NCBI GenBank assembly: GCA_963734295.1
Contig: CAVTGS010000035.1
Coordinates: forward strand, 139,327-203,326
Reading direction: 5' to 3'
Length of the DNA stretch: 64,000 bases
From: JAEUMW01 sp963734295
GTDB taxonomy: Bacteria; Pseudomonadota; Gammaproteobacteria; Burkholderiales; JAEUMW01
This document shows, piece after piece, positions 9,099 to 18,555 of the stretch. Each line of letters opens with the position of its first letter. Position 1 is the first letter of the stretch. The position numbers and the translations under genes are program-made. Below the pieces are notes generated by a model. The model saw nothing but the letters and a program-made list of their open reading frames with translations, did no database searches and had not been told where the DNA came from.

Positions 9099-9863
9099 GT
9101 GAAGCTCCAGGTTCTCGGATGCAGCGGCGGCATCGGCGGGAATCTCCGCACGACATCGTTCCTGATCGACGAGGACATTCTGATCGACGCCGGGACCGGC
9201 GTGGGGAGCTTGAGCCTCTCCGAGATGAGCAAGGTCGACCATGTGTTCGTGACGCACTCTCATCTCGATCACGTGGCGTGCATTCCCTTCCTCGTCGATT
9301 CGGTGGGATATCTGCGCGACCGTCCGCTCACCGTCCACGCAACCGCCGAGACCCTCCAGATCCTGCGCGAGCACATCTTCAACTGGCATGTCTGGCCAGA
9401 CTTCACCACGATTCCGAGCACGCGCCGCCCCTATCTGCGCTATGAACGGTTCGAGGTCGAAAAGCCTCGAATGCTGGGCGGACGCTCGATTACCGCGATC
9501 CGGGCGAATCATGTCGTGCCGGCAGTCGGCTTTCACCTGGACAGCGGGAGAAACAGCCTCATTTTCTCCGGCGATACAACTCGCAATCCGTCACTGTGGA
9601 TCTACCTCAATCGCGTGGAGAACCTGCGCTATCTCATCATCGAGACCGCTTTTCCTGACAAGGAGCGGGAGCTCGCGATCGCGTCCAAGCATCTTTGTCC
9701 TTCGATGCTCGCGGAGGAGTTGGCCGAGCTGCAGCGTCCCGTCGAGATCCTCATCACGCATCTCAAGCCCGGTGAGTCGGAGCTCACGATGCAGGAGATT
9801 CATGCGCGGGTGGGGCGCTTTCGACCCCGCATGCTGCTCCACGGGGAGAGCTTCGACTTCTAG
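9099..9863 (+). CDS. Metallo-beta-lactamase fold protein, class II cyclic-nucleotide phosphodiesterase-like
   Basis: A 254-residue MBL-fold hydrolase. The metal motif is THSHLDHVACIPF, followed by a conserved ANH, SGDTT and a final LLHGESFDF. This pattern fits the class II 3',5'-cyclic-nucleotide phosphodiesterase group rather than glyoxalase or RNase J types. The start is a GTG at 9099, with GGAG at 9085-9088. It sits between the FHA gene and the GAF-GspE gene. If it is a cAMP phosphodiesterase it would relate to the cyclic-nucleotide-binding kinase at 21.6 kb; that link is inference. Confidence 0.75.
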   Translation: MKLQVLGCSGGIGGNLRTTSFLIDEDILIDAGTGVGSLSLSEMSKVDHVFVTHSHLDHVACIPFLVDSVGYLRDRPLTVHATAETLQILREHIFNWHVWPDFTTIPSTRRPYLRYERFEVEKPRMLGGRSITAIRANHVVPAVGFHLDSGRNSLIFSGDTTRNPSLWIYLNRVENLRYLIIETAFPDKERELAIASKHLCPSMLAEELAELQRPVEILITHLKPGESELTMQEIHARVGRFRPRMLLHGESFDF

Positions 9864-10194
9864 AGGGTGTTCACGTTGGACTCGCGACGATGATCAGGTG
9901 CGTTGCGAGGCCGTTTACGCGCCTCCCTGTCTCACATCCGGTTCGGTACGATCCTTGCAGACACCCGGTTTGCGTACCGAGGTAGTTCCGCCCGCCTCCA
10001 AACGCAAGGCTGGCCGGGCGATTCCCCGAACTTCTATTCTCCCGAGACATGAGACCTGACGTGCGATCGACGAAAGTGTTGTCAGCGGCGACAATGCCGT
10101 GCTGTCTCGACCGCGTGGCGCCGCGCGAGCTCGGGCAGGGCACGGCGTACCTGCTTCCGCCGTGCCCGCGGGTTCGGTCGGGGACACTGGCGAC
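9864..10194. other. Intergenic region, no supported feature
   Basis: These 331 bases separate the MBL protein gene from the GAF-GspE gene. I see no conserved reading frame, clear terminator or recognisable promoter. The open frame that extends the downstream gene to 10099 encodes an arginine/alanine-rich stretch that looks non-native. Confidence 0.5.
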
Positions 10195-12570
10195 ATGAGC
10201 ACGATGCTCGAGCCGAATCGTCCGCCCTCTGGGCAGGACAACCTCGCCGCCAAGCTCGATTTCTCGAAGCGGCTGCAGGCGGTCACCAACAGGATTCATG
10301 CCGCGGCCAACATCGAGGAGATCATGCTCGAGGTGAGTCAGGACCTCTGCGCCCTGCTCGACGCCGACCGGCTCACCATCTACATCACCAGTGAAGATCG
10401 GCAGACCATCGTATCGAAGGTCAAGACCGGCCTCGCCTCGTTCAAGGACCTGAAGCTACCGATCAACGAGCAGAGCGTCGCCGGCTATGTTGCCGTGCAC
10501 CGGCGCCCCGTCAATCTGAAGGACGTCTACGACGATCACGAGCTAAACGGCTACAAGCCTCCGATTCATTTTCTCAAGGAAGTCGACAAGCGCACCGGCT
10601 ATCGCACGCGGCAGATGCTCGTCGCGCCGATCGTGGACAGCGCCACGAACGAGCTCTTGGGTGTCATGCAGCTCATCAACACGAGATCCGGAGGACCGTT
10701 TCCGCACTTCGCGGAAGAGGGTGTGGCGAGCGTTGCGGAGACCCTCGCCATTGCGCTCAGGCAGCGCCACAAGACGCAGCAGCTCTTCCGCGGGAAGTTC
10801 GACCACCTGGTCGCGGTCGCGGCGGTCTCGCGCGACGAGCTCGAACTCGCCACGCGCTCCGCCCGACGCAAGAGCCTCGACGTCGAGGACGTGCTGATAG
10901 ACGAGTTCCAGGTCAAGGTGGAAGCGGTGGGCCATGCCCTCGCGGAGTTCTTCGGCGTGCCTTATCAGCCCTACAAGGCGGATACGGTCAAGCCGATGGA
11001 CCTCCTCCGCAACCTGAATCGCGGCTACCTGGAAGAGAATCAATGGCTCCCCATCGAGGACTCGAAGGACGGGATCATCGTCATCTCGGGCGATCCGGAG
11101 CGCGTGCGCAGTGCGCGAGTCGTCAATAACGTCTTTCCCAAGAGCAAGATCATTTATCGCGTCTCGACGCGGCGCGAGTTCGTGAGCTATCTCGACCTCT
11201 TCTACGGGGGGGGTGTGGCCGACTCCGGCGACATCGGAGACATTCTCGATGGCCTCACGGAAGACGGCGAGCTGGAAGGGGTAGAGGCGGACGGCCTCGA
11301 TCAGGCGCAGGACAACGAGGTCGTCAAGCTCGTCAACAAAATCATCATCGACGCCTTCCATCAGGGCGCATCCGACATCCACATCGAGCCCTACCCGGGC
11401 AAGGGCAAGACCGAGGTTCGCTTCCGCAAGGACGGCACCCTCTTCCCCTATATCTCCGTTCCGTCTTCGTACCGTGCGGCCATCGCCGCCCGCATCAAGA
11501 TCATGTGCGACCTCGACATCGCCGAGCGCCGCAAACCGCAGGACGGAAAGATCAAGTTCAAGCGCTTCGGACCGCTCGACATCGAGCTGCGCGTTGCGAC
11601 GATTCCCTCGCAGGGCGGCATGGAAGACATCGTGATGCGTATCCTCGCGGCCGGCGAGCCCATGCCTCTCGACAAGCTTGCGCTCTCCGACCGTAATGCC
11701 GAGGGCCTGAAGGAGTGCATCTCGAAGCCATACGGTCTTTTCTTCGTCTGCGGGCCGACGGGATCGGGCAAGACCACCACCCTGCACTCCGTTCTCGGTT
11801 ACCTCAACACCCCCGAAACCAAGATCTGGACGGCGGAGGATCCGGTCGAAATCACGCAGAAGGGGCTGCGCCAGGTTCAGATGAACGTGAAGGCGGGTCT
11901 CAACTTCGCGACCGCCATGCGCGCGTTCCTGCGCGCCGATCCGGACATCATCATGGTGGGTGAAATGCGCGACAAGGAGACGACCGCGATCGGCATCGAA
12001 GCCTCGCTCACCGGTCACCTGGTGTTCGCCACCCTCCACACCAACAGCGCGCCGGAATCGATCGTTCGCCTGCTCGACATGGGCATGGATCCCTTCAACT
12101 TCGCCGATGCCCTGTTGGGCGTGCTGGCACAGCGTCTCGCGAAGCGTCTTTGCGGCAAGTGCAAGAAACCCCGCGTCGCCGGCCAGGACGAGGTCAAGAT
12201 GATGCTGGAGGAGTATTGCCAGGAGCTCAGGAACACGCCGTTCTGGAAGGCCGATCCGAAGGGCGCGTACGAGCAGGTGTACAAGGAGTGGGTGAAGTCG
12301 TTCGCCGACGAACACGGACAGTTCACGGTGTACGCACCGGTTGGCTGCGAGGCCTGCAACAGCACCGGCTATCGCGGTCGCGTCGGGCTGCACGAGCTTC
12401 TCGTGGGTACCGATGCCGTAAAAAAACACATTCAGGAGCATTCGCGCGTCGCGGACATGCTGGTCACGGCGCTGGAGGAGGGCATGCGGACGCTCAAGCA
12501 GGACGGCATCGAAAAGGTGCTGCAGGGCATCACCGACATGCACCAGGTGCGGGCGGTCTGCATCAAGTGA
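10195..12570 (+). CDS. GAF domain-GspE/PilB-type secretion/pilus ATPase
   Basis: A 791-residue cytoplasmic ATPase of the T2SS/T4P assembly class. A GAF sensor domain occupies residues about 20-195. It is followed by an MshEN/GspE N-terminal-like region, then the ATPase core with Walker A GPTGSGKTTT at about residue 520, the Asp box, Walker B IIMVGEMRD and the His box LHTNSAPESIVRLLDMG. A tetracysteine zinc motif (CGKC near 660 and CEAC near 720) precedes the C-terminus, as in GspE and PilB. ATG 10195 gives the conserved N-terminus. The GAF fusion is unusual for a pilus motor and suggests ligand control. A GAF-HD-GYP gene and pilA follow, so I infer a type IV pilus or related secretion role. 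Confidence 0.88.
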   Translation: MSTMLEPNRPPSGQDNLAAKLDFSKRLQAVTNRIHAAANIEEIMLEVSQDLCALLDADRLTIYITSEDRQTIVSKVKTGLASFKDLKLPINEQSVAGYVAVHRRPVNLKDVYDDHELNGYKPPIHFLKEVDKRTGYRTRQMLVAPIVDSATNELLGVMQLINTRSGGPFPHFAEEGVASVAETLAIALRQRHKTQQLFRGKFDHLVAVAAVSRDELELATRSARRKSLDVEDVLIDEFQVKVEAVGHALAEFFGVPYQPYKADTVKPMDLLRNLNRGYLEENQWLPIEDSKDGIIVISGDPERVRSARVVNNVFPKSKIIYRVSTRREFVSYLDLFYGGGVADSGDIGDILDGLTEDGELEGVEADGLDQAQDNEVVKLVNKIIIDAFHQGASDIHIEPYPGKGKTEVRFRKDGTLFPYISVPSSYRAAIAARIKIMCDLDIAERRKPQDGKIKFKRFGPLDIELRVATIPSQGGMEDIVMRILAAGEPMPLDKLALSDRNAEGLKECISKPYGLFFVCGPTGSGKTTTLHSVLGYLNTPETKIWTAEDPVEITQKGLRQVQMNVKAGLNFATAMRAFLRADPDIIMVGEMRDKETTAIGIEASLTGHLVFATLHTNSAPESIVRLLDMGMDPFNFADALLGVLAQRLAKRLCGKCKKPRVAGQDEVKMMLEEYCQELRNTPFWKADPKGAYEQVYKEWVKSFADEHGQFTVYAPVGCEACNSTGYRGRVGLHELLVGTDAVKKHIQEHSRVADMLVTALEEGMRTLKQDGIEKVLQGITDMHQVRAVCIK

Positions 12571-12604
12571 CCGGCGCTCGCGAAAGTCTCGGGGGAACAC
12601 GCGG

Positions 12605-14242
12605 ATGAGGATGGATCTCAGCGCAGCCTTCGACTTCTTCGATCGTTCCGAGGAGCTGAACCGGGTCGGGATCGCACTCTCCCGCGAGAAGGACATCAAC
12701 CGGCTGCTTGAGACGATCGTCCTGGCGGCGAAGACCATCACGCAGGCGGACGCCGGCACGCTCTATCGCATGGAGGAGGGGAAGCTCCGTTTCGAGATCA
12801 TACGAACCGATTCGCTCGGCCTGTCGCTTGGCGGCACGACCGGGCGGCCAATCCACCTCGACCCGATTCCTCTGTTCGACGAAGCAGGACGGCCCAACGA
12901 GTCGATGGTCGTCGCGTATGCAGCGTTGCGCGAGACGACCGTGAACATCGGTGATGCCTATGCAGCGCAGGGCTTCGACTTTTCGGGCACGCGCCTCTTC
13001 GACCAGAAGACCGGGTACCGGTCTCGATCCTTTTTGACCGTCCCCATGAAGAATCACGAGGACGAAGTCATCGGGGTGCTGCAGCTCATCAACGCCAGGA
13101 ACCCTGACTCGGGGGACATCATTCCGTTTTCCGCAGCGGACCAGCGCCTGGCCGAGTCGCTCGCGTCGCAGGCTGCCATCGTCCTGACGACGAGGCTTCT
13201 CATCAACCAGCTCGAGCATCTCTTCGAATCGTTCATCAACCTCATCAACGCGGCGATCGACGACAAGTCCCCCTATACGGGACGCCACTGCGAGCGCGTG
13301 CCCGCGCTGACCATGATGCTGGCAGAAGCTGCCCACCACAGCACCGAAGGCCCTCTCGAGGACTTCGTCATGACCGACAAGGATCGGTACGAGCTCAAGA
13401 TCGCCGGCTTGCTGCACGACTGCGGCAAGGTTACGACCCCGGTGCACGTGGTGGACAAAGCGACCAAGCTCGAGACCATCTTCGACCGCATCCACCTGGT
13501 CGACACCCGCTTCGAAGTGCTCAAGCGCGACGCGGAAATCGAGATGTTGCGCGGTCGGATCGAGGCAATGGAACGAGGCGATGGCGACGAGAAGACGCGG
13601 CTCGAGGCGCGCTTCAGCGCGGTCGTCGAAGAGCTCGAAGAAGAACGGGCCTTCCTGCGTTCGTCCAACATCGGTTCGGAAGCGATGAGTCCCGAAGATC
13701 AGGAGCGCGTGCGGGCCATCGGCACCCATCGCAAATGGCGGAACGAAAGCGGTGTGTGGTCGGACTTCCTGAGCGCGGACGAGATCACGAACCTCGCCAT
13801 TCGCTCGGGCACCCTGACTGCGGACGAACGCCAAGTCATCAATCATCACATCGAGGTGACGATACAGATGCTCGAGTCGCTGCCCTGGCCCAGGCATCTG
13901 AAGAATGTCCCCGAGTACGCAGGTGGCCACCACGAGCGCATGGACGGCAAGGGCTACCCGCGGGGGCTCACGCGGGAGCAGATGTCGGTGCCCGCAAGGA
14001 TCATGGGCATCGCGGACATCTTCGAGGCGTTGACCGCCGGAGATCGCCCCTACAAGAAGGGCAAGACGCTCACCGAGGCGCTCACCATCCTCGGCAAGTT
14101 CAGGTTGAACGGACATATCGACCCGGACCTCTTCGACGTTTTCGTGCGCGAGAAGGTCTGGCTCAGGTTTGCTCAGGAATTCCTCGATGCCGAACAGATC
14201 GACGACGTCGATCTTTCGCGCATACCGGGGTATCGCGCCTGA
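12605..14242 (+). CDS. GAF domain-HD-GYP protein (c-di-GMP phosphodiesterase)
   Basis: A 545-residue cytoplasmic protein. A GAF domain spans residues about 15-200 (ending VLQLINARNPD). The HD-GYP hydrolase follows: RHCERV histidine, LLHDCGK, INHHIE, GGHHERMDGKGYP and ADIFEALTAGDRPY, so the metal and GYP residues are all present. About 110 residues rich in charged heptads separate the LLHDCGK and INHHIE motifs, longer than in standard HD-GYP domains. The GAF domain resembles that of the GspE-like ATPase gene ending 34 bases upstream, so the two may sense a common ligand and couple c-di-GMP turnover to pilus assembly. Confidence 0.88.
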   Translation: MRMDLSAAFDFFDRSEELNRVGIALSREKDINRLLETIVLAAKTITQADAGTLYRMEEGKLRFEIIRTDSLGLSLGGTTGRPIHLDPIPLFDEAGRPNESMVVAYAALRETTVNIGDAYAAQGFDFSGTRLFDQKTGYRSRSFLTVPMKNHEDEVIGVLQLINARNPDSGDIIPFSAADQRLAESLASQAAIVLTTRLLINQLEHLFESFINLINAAIDDKSPYTGRHCERVPALTMMLAEAAHHSTEGPLEDFVMTDKDRYELKIAGLLHDCGKVTTPVHVVDKATKLETIFDRIHLVDTRFEVLKRDAEIEMLRGRIEAMERGDGDEKTRLEARFSAVVEELEEERAFLRSSNIGSEAMSPEDQERVRAIGTHRKWRNESGVWSDFLSADEITNLAIRSGTLTADERQVINHHIEVTIQMLESLPWPRHLKNVPEYAGGHHERMDGKGYPRGLTREQMSVPARIMGIADIFEALTAGDRPYKKGKTLTEALTILGKFRLNGHIDPDLFDVFVREKVWLRFAQEFLDAEQIDDVDLSRIPGYRA

Positions 14243-14440
14243 CGGCATTCTTCGACGGCCCACGTAACCGCAAAGTCACGACCGTCGCATGCTTTTCGAC
14301 ACCCATTCGTCATGCATTCGGAAGTTGGCCGAGGCGCGGCAGAGAAGCGCGCCTCGCAAGGGTTCCGATCAGCGTTGTGGAGGCACGCTTTTCGGCCCAA
14401 AACCAGAGAGTTATGGCCACAGACGAACGGTCGACAGTCG

Positions 14441-14455
14441 TGGCATGGGGGTTGC
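14441..14455 (+). promoter_or_regulatory. Sigma54 (RpoN) -24/-12 promoter of pilA
   Basis: The sequence TGGCATGGGGGTTGC has the GG and GC dinucleotides of a sigma54 promoter at exact spacing, against the consensus TGGCAC-N5-TTGC. Transcription would begin near 14467, leaving a leader of about 55 bases before the pilin ATG. RpoN/PilR control of pilA is well known in Pseudomonas and related bacteria, which supports the call. Confidence 0.8.
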
Positions 14456-14522
14456 GTTATGTGGGCAAACACGAAACGTGTTTTTTGTGCAGTAAGATCC
14501 TAACCAAACCATGGAGACTATG

Positions 14523-14963
14523 ATGAAACGCGTCCAACAAGGCTTTACCCTGATCGAACTGATGATCGTCGTGGCGATCGTCGGCATTCTGGCCGCCATC
14601 GCGCTGCCGGCTTACCAGGACTACATTGCCCGTTCGAAGATGTCCGAAGTGATGGCGGCACTCGGCGCTGCGAAGACTTCGGTTAGCGAGTATGCGTCGA
14701 GTCAAGGCTCTCTCCCGGCCGACACTGCGGCAGCCGGGATTGGCAAGGGCGCGAACGCGAAGTATCTGACCGACCTGCAATTCAACGGGACGCAGCTCAT
14801 CGCGACGCTGGGCGACTTCAGCAACACCGATCTGGACGGCAAGAAGATTTTCTTCGGGGCGGTCCTCGGTAGCGACAATACCGTGACCTGGAGTTGCGGT
14901 ACGGACGCTGCGACCACGGCGTACAAGTATTTCCCGTCGCTCTGCCGCACCGCTGCCTCGTAA
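14523..14963 (+). CDS. pilA: Type IV pilin (PilA)
   Basis: A 146-residue type IVa major pilin. The short leader MKRVQQG is cut by prepilin peptidase before the N-methylated Phe of FTLIELMIVVAIVGILAAIA, with Glu at position +5. The mature protein is 139 residues. Two cysteines near the end (WSC and SLC, 19 residues apart) form the usual disulfide loop, and the chain ends in Ser. I chose the ATG at 14523 because GGAG at 14513-14516 is spaced correctly and the leader then has typical length; ATGs at 14511 and 14520 are in the same frame. It is flanked by a sigma54 promoter and a strong terminator, so it is probably a single-gene transcript. Confidence 0.95.
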   Translation: MKRVQQGFTLIELMIVVAIVGILAAIALPAYQDYIARSKMSEVMAALGAAKTSVSEYASSQGSLPADTAAAGIGKGANAKYLTDLQFNGTQLIATLGDFSNTDLDGKKIFFGAVLGSDNTVTWSCGTDAATTAYKYFPSLCRTAAS

Positions 14964-14991
14964 TCGCCGCAAGAACGAGTACCAACTCCCG

Positions 14992-15015
14992 GGCCCCTTT
15001 CGAGGGGCCTTTTTT
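14992..15015 (+). terminator. Rho-independent terminator of pilA
   Basis: A perfect 6-bp GC stem (GGCCCC at 14992-14997, GGGGCC at 15004-15009) with loop TTTCGA is followed by six T residues. It begins 28 bases after the pilA stop. Confidence 0.9.
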
Positions 15016-16479
15016 ATGCCGAATGGTATCCATGTGCAACAGCCCGACGCGAGGATGGTCTGGCTCGTGTGCGTCGCGCTCTACGTGTCGTTCGGACCGA
15101 CCCAGGCGCCGTTCTATACACCGAGCCTGTATGACAATGCGCGATTGCTTCAGTTGTTCTCGCTGTCCGCATTGGCGTTGATGGCCTTCACTATCCCATC
15201 GCTGCGCGAAGGTATCGTGCAGACAATCGCACAGGCGCGCGGATTTGTGCGGTTCGGCCTCCTCTCCACAACGCTGCTGGCGCTCATGAGCGCGCTCCGC
15301 GCATGCTTCGCCGAGCATGGCGTTGCAGGAAATCGCTCGTGCTCGTGTTGCTGGGCCTGCTCGCGCTGTCCACCGCCTCGCTCGCGGCAGCGAACCGAAC
15401 GCCGGTCGACCACCTGCTGCTCATGGCTTTCGAAGGTTCTGCGCTAGTGTTCCTGGTGGTGTTCTGGATGGCACAGGTAGCGACGCGGGAAATCGGTCAA
15501 CCGTTCGAGTGGATTCATCCCTTCGTGACATTCGCCAACGTGAGGCACTTCAGCCAGTTTCAGGCGTACACGTTGCCACTGCTGGTGGTGCCACTGGCCT
15601 CCACTACTCTCGCGCTGCGCTGGCGTGTCGTCGCCTATCTCGTGGCAGCGCACTGGTGGGGCCTGCAGTTCGCGGTCGGGACGCGTGCCGTCTGGTTTGC
15701 CGCCGCGTTATCCGCGGCAATACTGCTGCTGGTGCTGCGGCGAGATGCGCTCGGATTCCTGAAGTGGTCAGGTTTCGCGATCGCGGCGGCGGCATCGTCT
15801 ATCTCGCGCTCAATGCCTTCGTGCTCGCGGATGCACCCGGTCTTTCGGAGATGGGGCGCCGCGGATTCGATTCCTCGAACCGCGGCGAGCTCTGGTCGAG
15901 CGCGCTCGCGATGGTGCGCGACGCGCCGCTCCTGGGTGTTGGGCCGATGCACTACTCGTTCAGGAATTTCGAGTGGGCGGCGCACCCCCACAACGCGGTG
16001 CTGCAACTCGCAGCCGAGTATGGTCTGCCGGTCGCGACGATCGCGATCGGACTCGTCGCCTATCTCCTGTGGTCCTGCGTTCGATGGACGAAATCAGCAC
16101 GGAGTGCAGAGGATCGGGTGGTCAATACCGGGCTCCTCGCGGCCCTGCTCATGGGTCTCCTCGACGCTCTCGTCAGCGGGAACACGCTCATGCCCGTCTC
16201 GCAGATGACCCTCTTCATTCTGATCGGCTGGGTCATCGGCCGGAACGCTCGCTCGAAGCCGTGATGTTACCGCGCCACGCCCGCGGACTGCGGGACTCGC
16301 CGTGTCCCTGATTGCCGCAGCCTGTGCGGTTACCGTGGGGCATGGCGCGCTCTCGTACTATCGATACTGGGAGGCACGCCAGTTCTTCGTTCCGGCGGGA
16401 GCCTTCGCACCCCCGCTACTGGGAAGAGGGACACTGGCCAGCCGTAAAGCCCGCTGGCATCGCCGTGCTCAAGGATTAG
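15016..16479 (+). pseudogene. O-antigen/pilin glycan ligase (Wzy_C family, TfpO/PglL-like), multiply frameshifted
   Basis: Read across all three frames, this is one polytopic membrane protein of about 488 codons. Frame 1 (15016 to about 15320) gives the first helices. Frame 3 (to about 15790) gives more helices including VGTRAVWFAA. Frame 2 (to about 16255) carries the Wzy_C signature HPHNAVLQLAAEYGLP. Two further shifts near 16255 and 16405 lead to a tail PRYWEEGHWPAV and a TAG at 16477-16479, matching the usual C-terminus of these ligases. Lying directly after pilA, it fits a TfpO/PglL-type enzyme that moves glycan to pilin. Four shifts in 1.4 kb suggest either real decay or poor sequence. 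Confidence 0.7.
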
Positions 16480-16529
16480 AGTCGGTCCGGTGCGATCCCG
16501 GATCGCGAATGGCCGGGAGGAACGGGTAG

Positions 16530-18338
16530 TCAGCCCTTCTTCGGTGCCGCCCTTTTCGGTGCCGGTGCTTGCGCCGGGACCGTGTTGGCGGGAGCCGGCG
16601 CAGCCGCGGGTCTCGTGACAGCTTCTTCCCGCGCGAACCCGGGGTTCGTGGCGACGCCGGCGAGCGTCGGTGAGTTGGGCTGCACCGATCGGACGACCTT
16701 CTGCGCGCGCAGATACTTCCCGACCACTTCCCACGCCGGTTCGCCGGTTCCACCCTCGGCACCCGGCGCCCAGCTCGCGACCTTGTACTTCTTCCCGGCC
16801 TCGAGCGGCTGGCCCTTCAGCGTGAGATTGTTGATGCGACGTCCGGCGGCCTCGGTCGGGTCGCAGGCATACTTGAGGCCGCCCACTCGCACCATGTCGC
16901 CGCCTTGCTGGTAATACGGATCGGGGTTGAAGACATTGTCGCAGGCGTCTTCCAGGATCGACTTGATCTGTTCGCCGGTCAGCTCGTTCAGCGTGGTCTG
17001 AGGATAGGTGATGGCAGTCTGGTTCATCAGGTCTTCCATGTGGATCGGGTCGCCGGGCAGCAGCGTCGTGCCCCAGCGGAACCCGGGTGAGAGGGCGATT
17101 TCCGCGCCCTTCACCTCCATCAACGCGTCCAGAATCACCTGGTCGAACGGACCGTTGAAGTTGTCGCGGCGATAGAGGAGACCCTCGGTGGTCGCGAGCC
17201 GCTCCCGCAACTGCTTTTCGAAGGGGGCTCGGACCTTCCTGATGTGTGCGTCCATCTCCCGGTCCGGTTCGAGCAGGTTGGAGAACACCGGCGCCAGGCG
17301 GTACTGGTAGCCCGTGATGCGCCCGCCGTCGACCTGAAGGTCGAGGATGCCGAGGAACTTGCCGTTCGAGCCGGCGTTGGTGACGAGGGTGTATCCGAGG
17401 TCGTTCTTGACCAGCAACGGCTGCGGCACGGCGTCGTGCGTGTGGCCGCCCAGAATGACGTTGATCCCGCCCACCCGCCGCGCGAGCTTGAGGTCGATGT
17501 CCATGCCGTTGTGCGAGAGCAGCACCACGAGCTTCGCCCCTCTCTTCCGAGCGTCCGCGATCCACTTCTTCAGATTCTCTTCCTGGATGCCGAAGGTCCA
17601 GTCGGGCGTGAAATGGCGTGGATGGGAGACGGGCGTGTAGGGAAAAGCCTGTCCGATGATCGCGATCGGAACACCACTCACGCTCTTGATCGTGTAGGGC
17701 TGAAAAACCGGTTCGCCGTCGCCCGCGGTCACGTTCTGGGCAACGAAGTCGATCCTGCCCTTCAGGTCGGCGTTCACGATCTGCTTCACCCGTTCGGCGC
17801 CGTAGGTGAACTCCCAGTGCCCCGTCATCGCGCTCACGCCCAGCAGCTTGGATGCGTCGACCATGTCCTGACCCTTGGTCCAGAGGGCGGTCGCGGAACC
17901 CTGCCAGGTGTCCCCTCCGTCCAGGAGCAGCGAGTTCGGCCGCTGCTCCCTGATCTTCCTCACCAGCGTGGCGAGGTGCGCATAACCGCCCATGGCGCCG
18001 TAGGTCCTGGCCGCGCGCGCATAGTCGAGGTAGGTATCGGCATGCGCGACCCGGCTGTCCTTGCTGATGAGGTAGTAGCGGAGAAAGGCGTCGCCGACCA
18101 GATGAGGTGGCTTGCCCAGACCTTCGCCGACGCCGATGTTGGTTTCCGGCTCCCGATAGTAGGTGGGAAGCAGCTGGGCGTGCGTGTCGGTCAAGTGCAG
18201 GAGGGTGACGTTGCTGCCGAAATCGTGCAGATCGTAAAAGCCGCTGATGCTCGCGGCTTCGGCGTATCTCGAGAGCGGGAATCCCGATGCCGCCGCGATG
18301 GCGAGCGCCTGCAGGAATTCACGGCGGGTCATGTGCAT
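16530..18338 (-). CDS. soxB: Thiosulfohydrolase SoxB
   Basis: A 602-residue periplasmic enzyme of the calcineurin-like/5'-nucleotidase superfamily. It hydrolyses sulfate from the cysteine S-sulfonate carried on SoxY. A Tat signal (TRREFLQALA) is at the N-terminus. Dimanganese-site motifs are visible: LTDTHAQL, GGDTWQGSA, GHWEFTYG, SHNGMDID and GGHTHD. The C-terminal nucleotidase-type domain follows, then an Ala/Pro-rich tail. The first ATG at 18338 has a GGAG 9 bases upstream. It is third in a soxY-soxZ-soxB series; soxA, soxX and soxCD are not in the window. Confidence 0.95.
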   Translation of the reverse strand: MHMTRREFLQALAIAAASGFPLSRYAEAASISGFYDLHDFGSNVTLLHLTDTHAQLLPTYYREPETNIGVGEGLGKPPHLVGDAFLRYYLISKDSRVAHADTYLDYARAARTYGAMGGYAHLATLVRKIREQRPNSLLLDGGDTWQGSATALWTKGQDMVDASKLLGVSAMTGHWEFTYGAERVKQIVNADLKGRIDFVAQNVTAGDGEPVFQPYTIKSVSGVPIAIIGQAFPYTPVSHPRHFTPDWTFGIQEENLKKWIADARKRGAKLVVLLSHNGMDIDLKLARRVGGINVILGGHTHDAVPQPLLVKNDLGYTLVTNAGSNGKFLGILDLQVDGGRITGYQYRLAPVFSNLLEPDREMDAHIRKVRAPFEKQLRERLATTEGLLYRRDNFNGPFDQVILDALMEVKGAEIALSPGFRWGTTLLPGDPIHMEDLMNQTAITYPQTTLNELTGEQIKSILEDACDNVFNPDPYYQQGGDMVRVGGLKYACDPTEAAGRRINNLTLKGQPLEAGKKYKVASWAPGAEGGTGEPAWEVVGKYLRAQKVVRSVQPNSPTLAGVATNPGFAREEAVTRPAAAPAPANTVPAQAPAPKRAAPKKG

Positions 18339-18555
18339 GTTTCTGATCTCCGTTTGCGTATTGCCCCGGTGGCGGCGACGGCCCCGGTCAGAATGGGTTG
18401 TCAGGCGGGATGAGAGGAGGGTGTCCTGGCTCGAGCCGGGTCGAATGATACCAGCCGGAGCGGATTGCGATGGACCAGCACCGGGCGGCGCGCCCGCATG
18501 GCCGGGTCACGCCTGCGCAAACCTCGTGCCGAACCGGAAGCGTGCGCGGATGAAG
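18339..18555. other. Intergenic region between soxZ and soxB
   Basis: There are 217 bases between soxZ and soxB. No conserved protein or clear terminator is visible in either strand. soxB may therefore have its own promoter. Confidence 0.4.

Noticed and set aside
8812..9102. A 96-codon open frame between the FHA gene and the MBL gene
   Set aside because: No recognisable domain, poor start context, and composition like non-coding DNA.
10543..12759. A long minus-strand frame opposite the GAF-GspE gene
   Set aside because: Shadow of the ATPase gene, with no motif or ribosome binding site.
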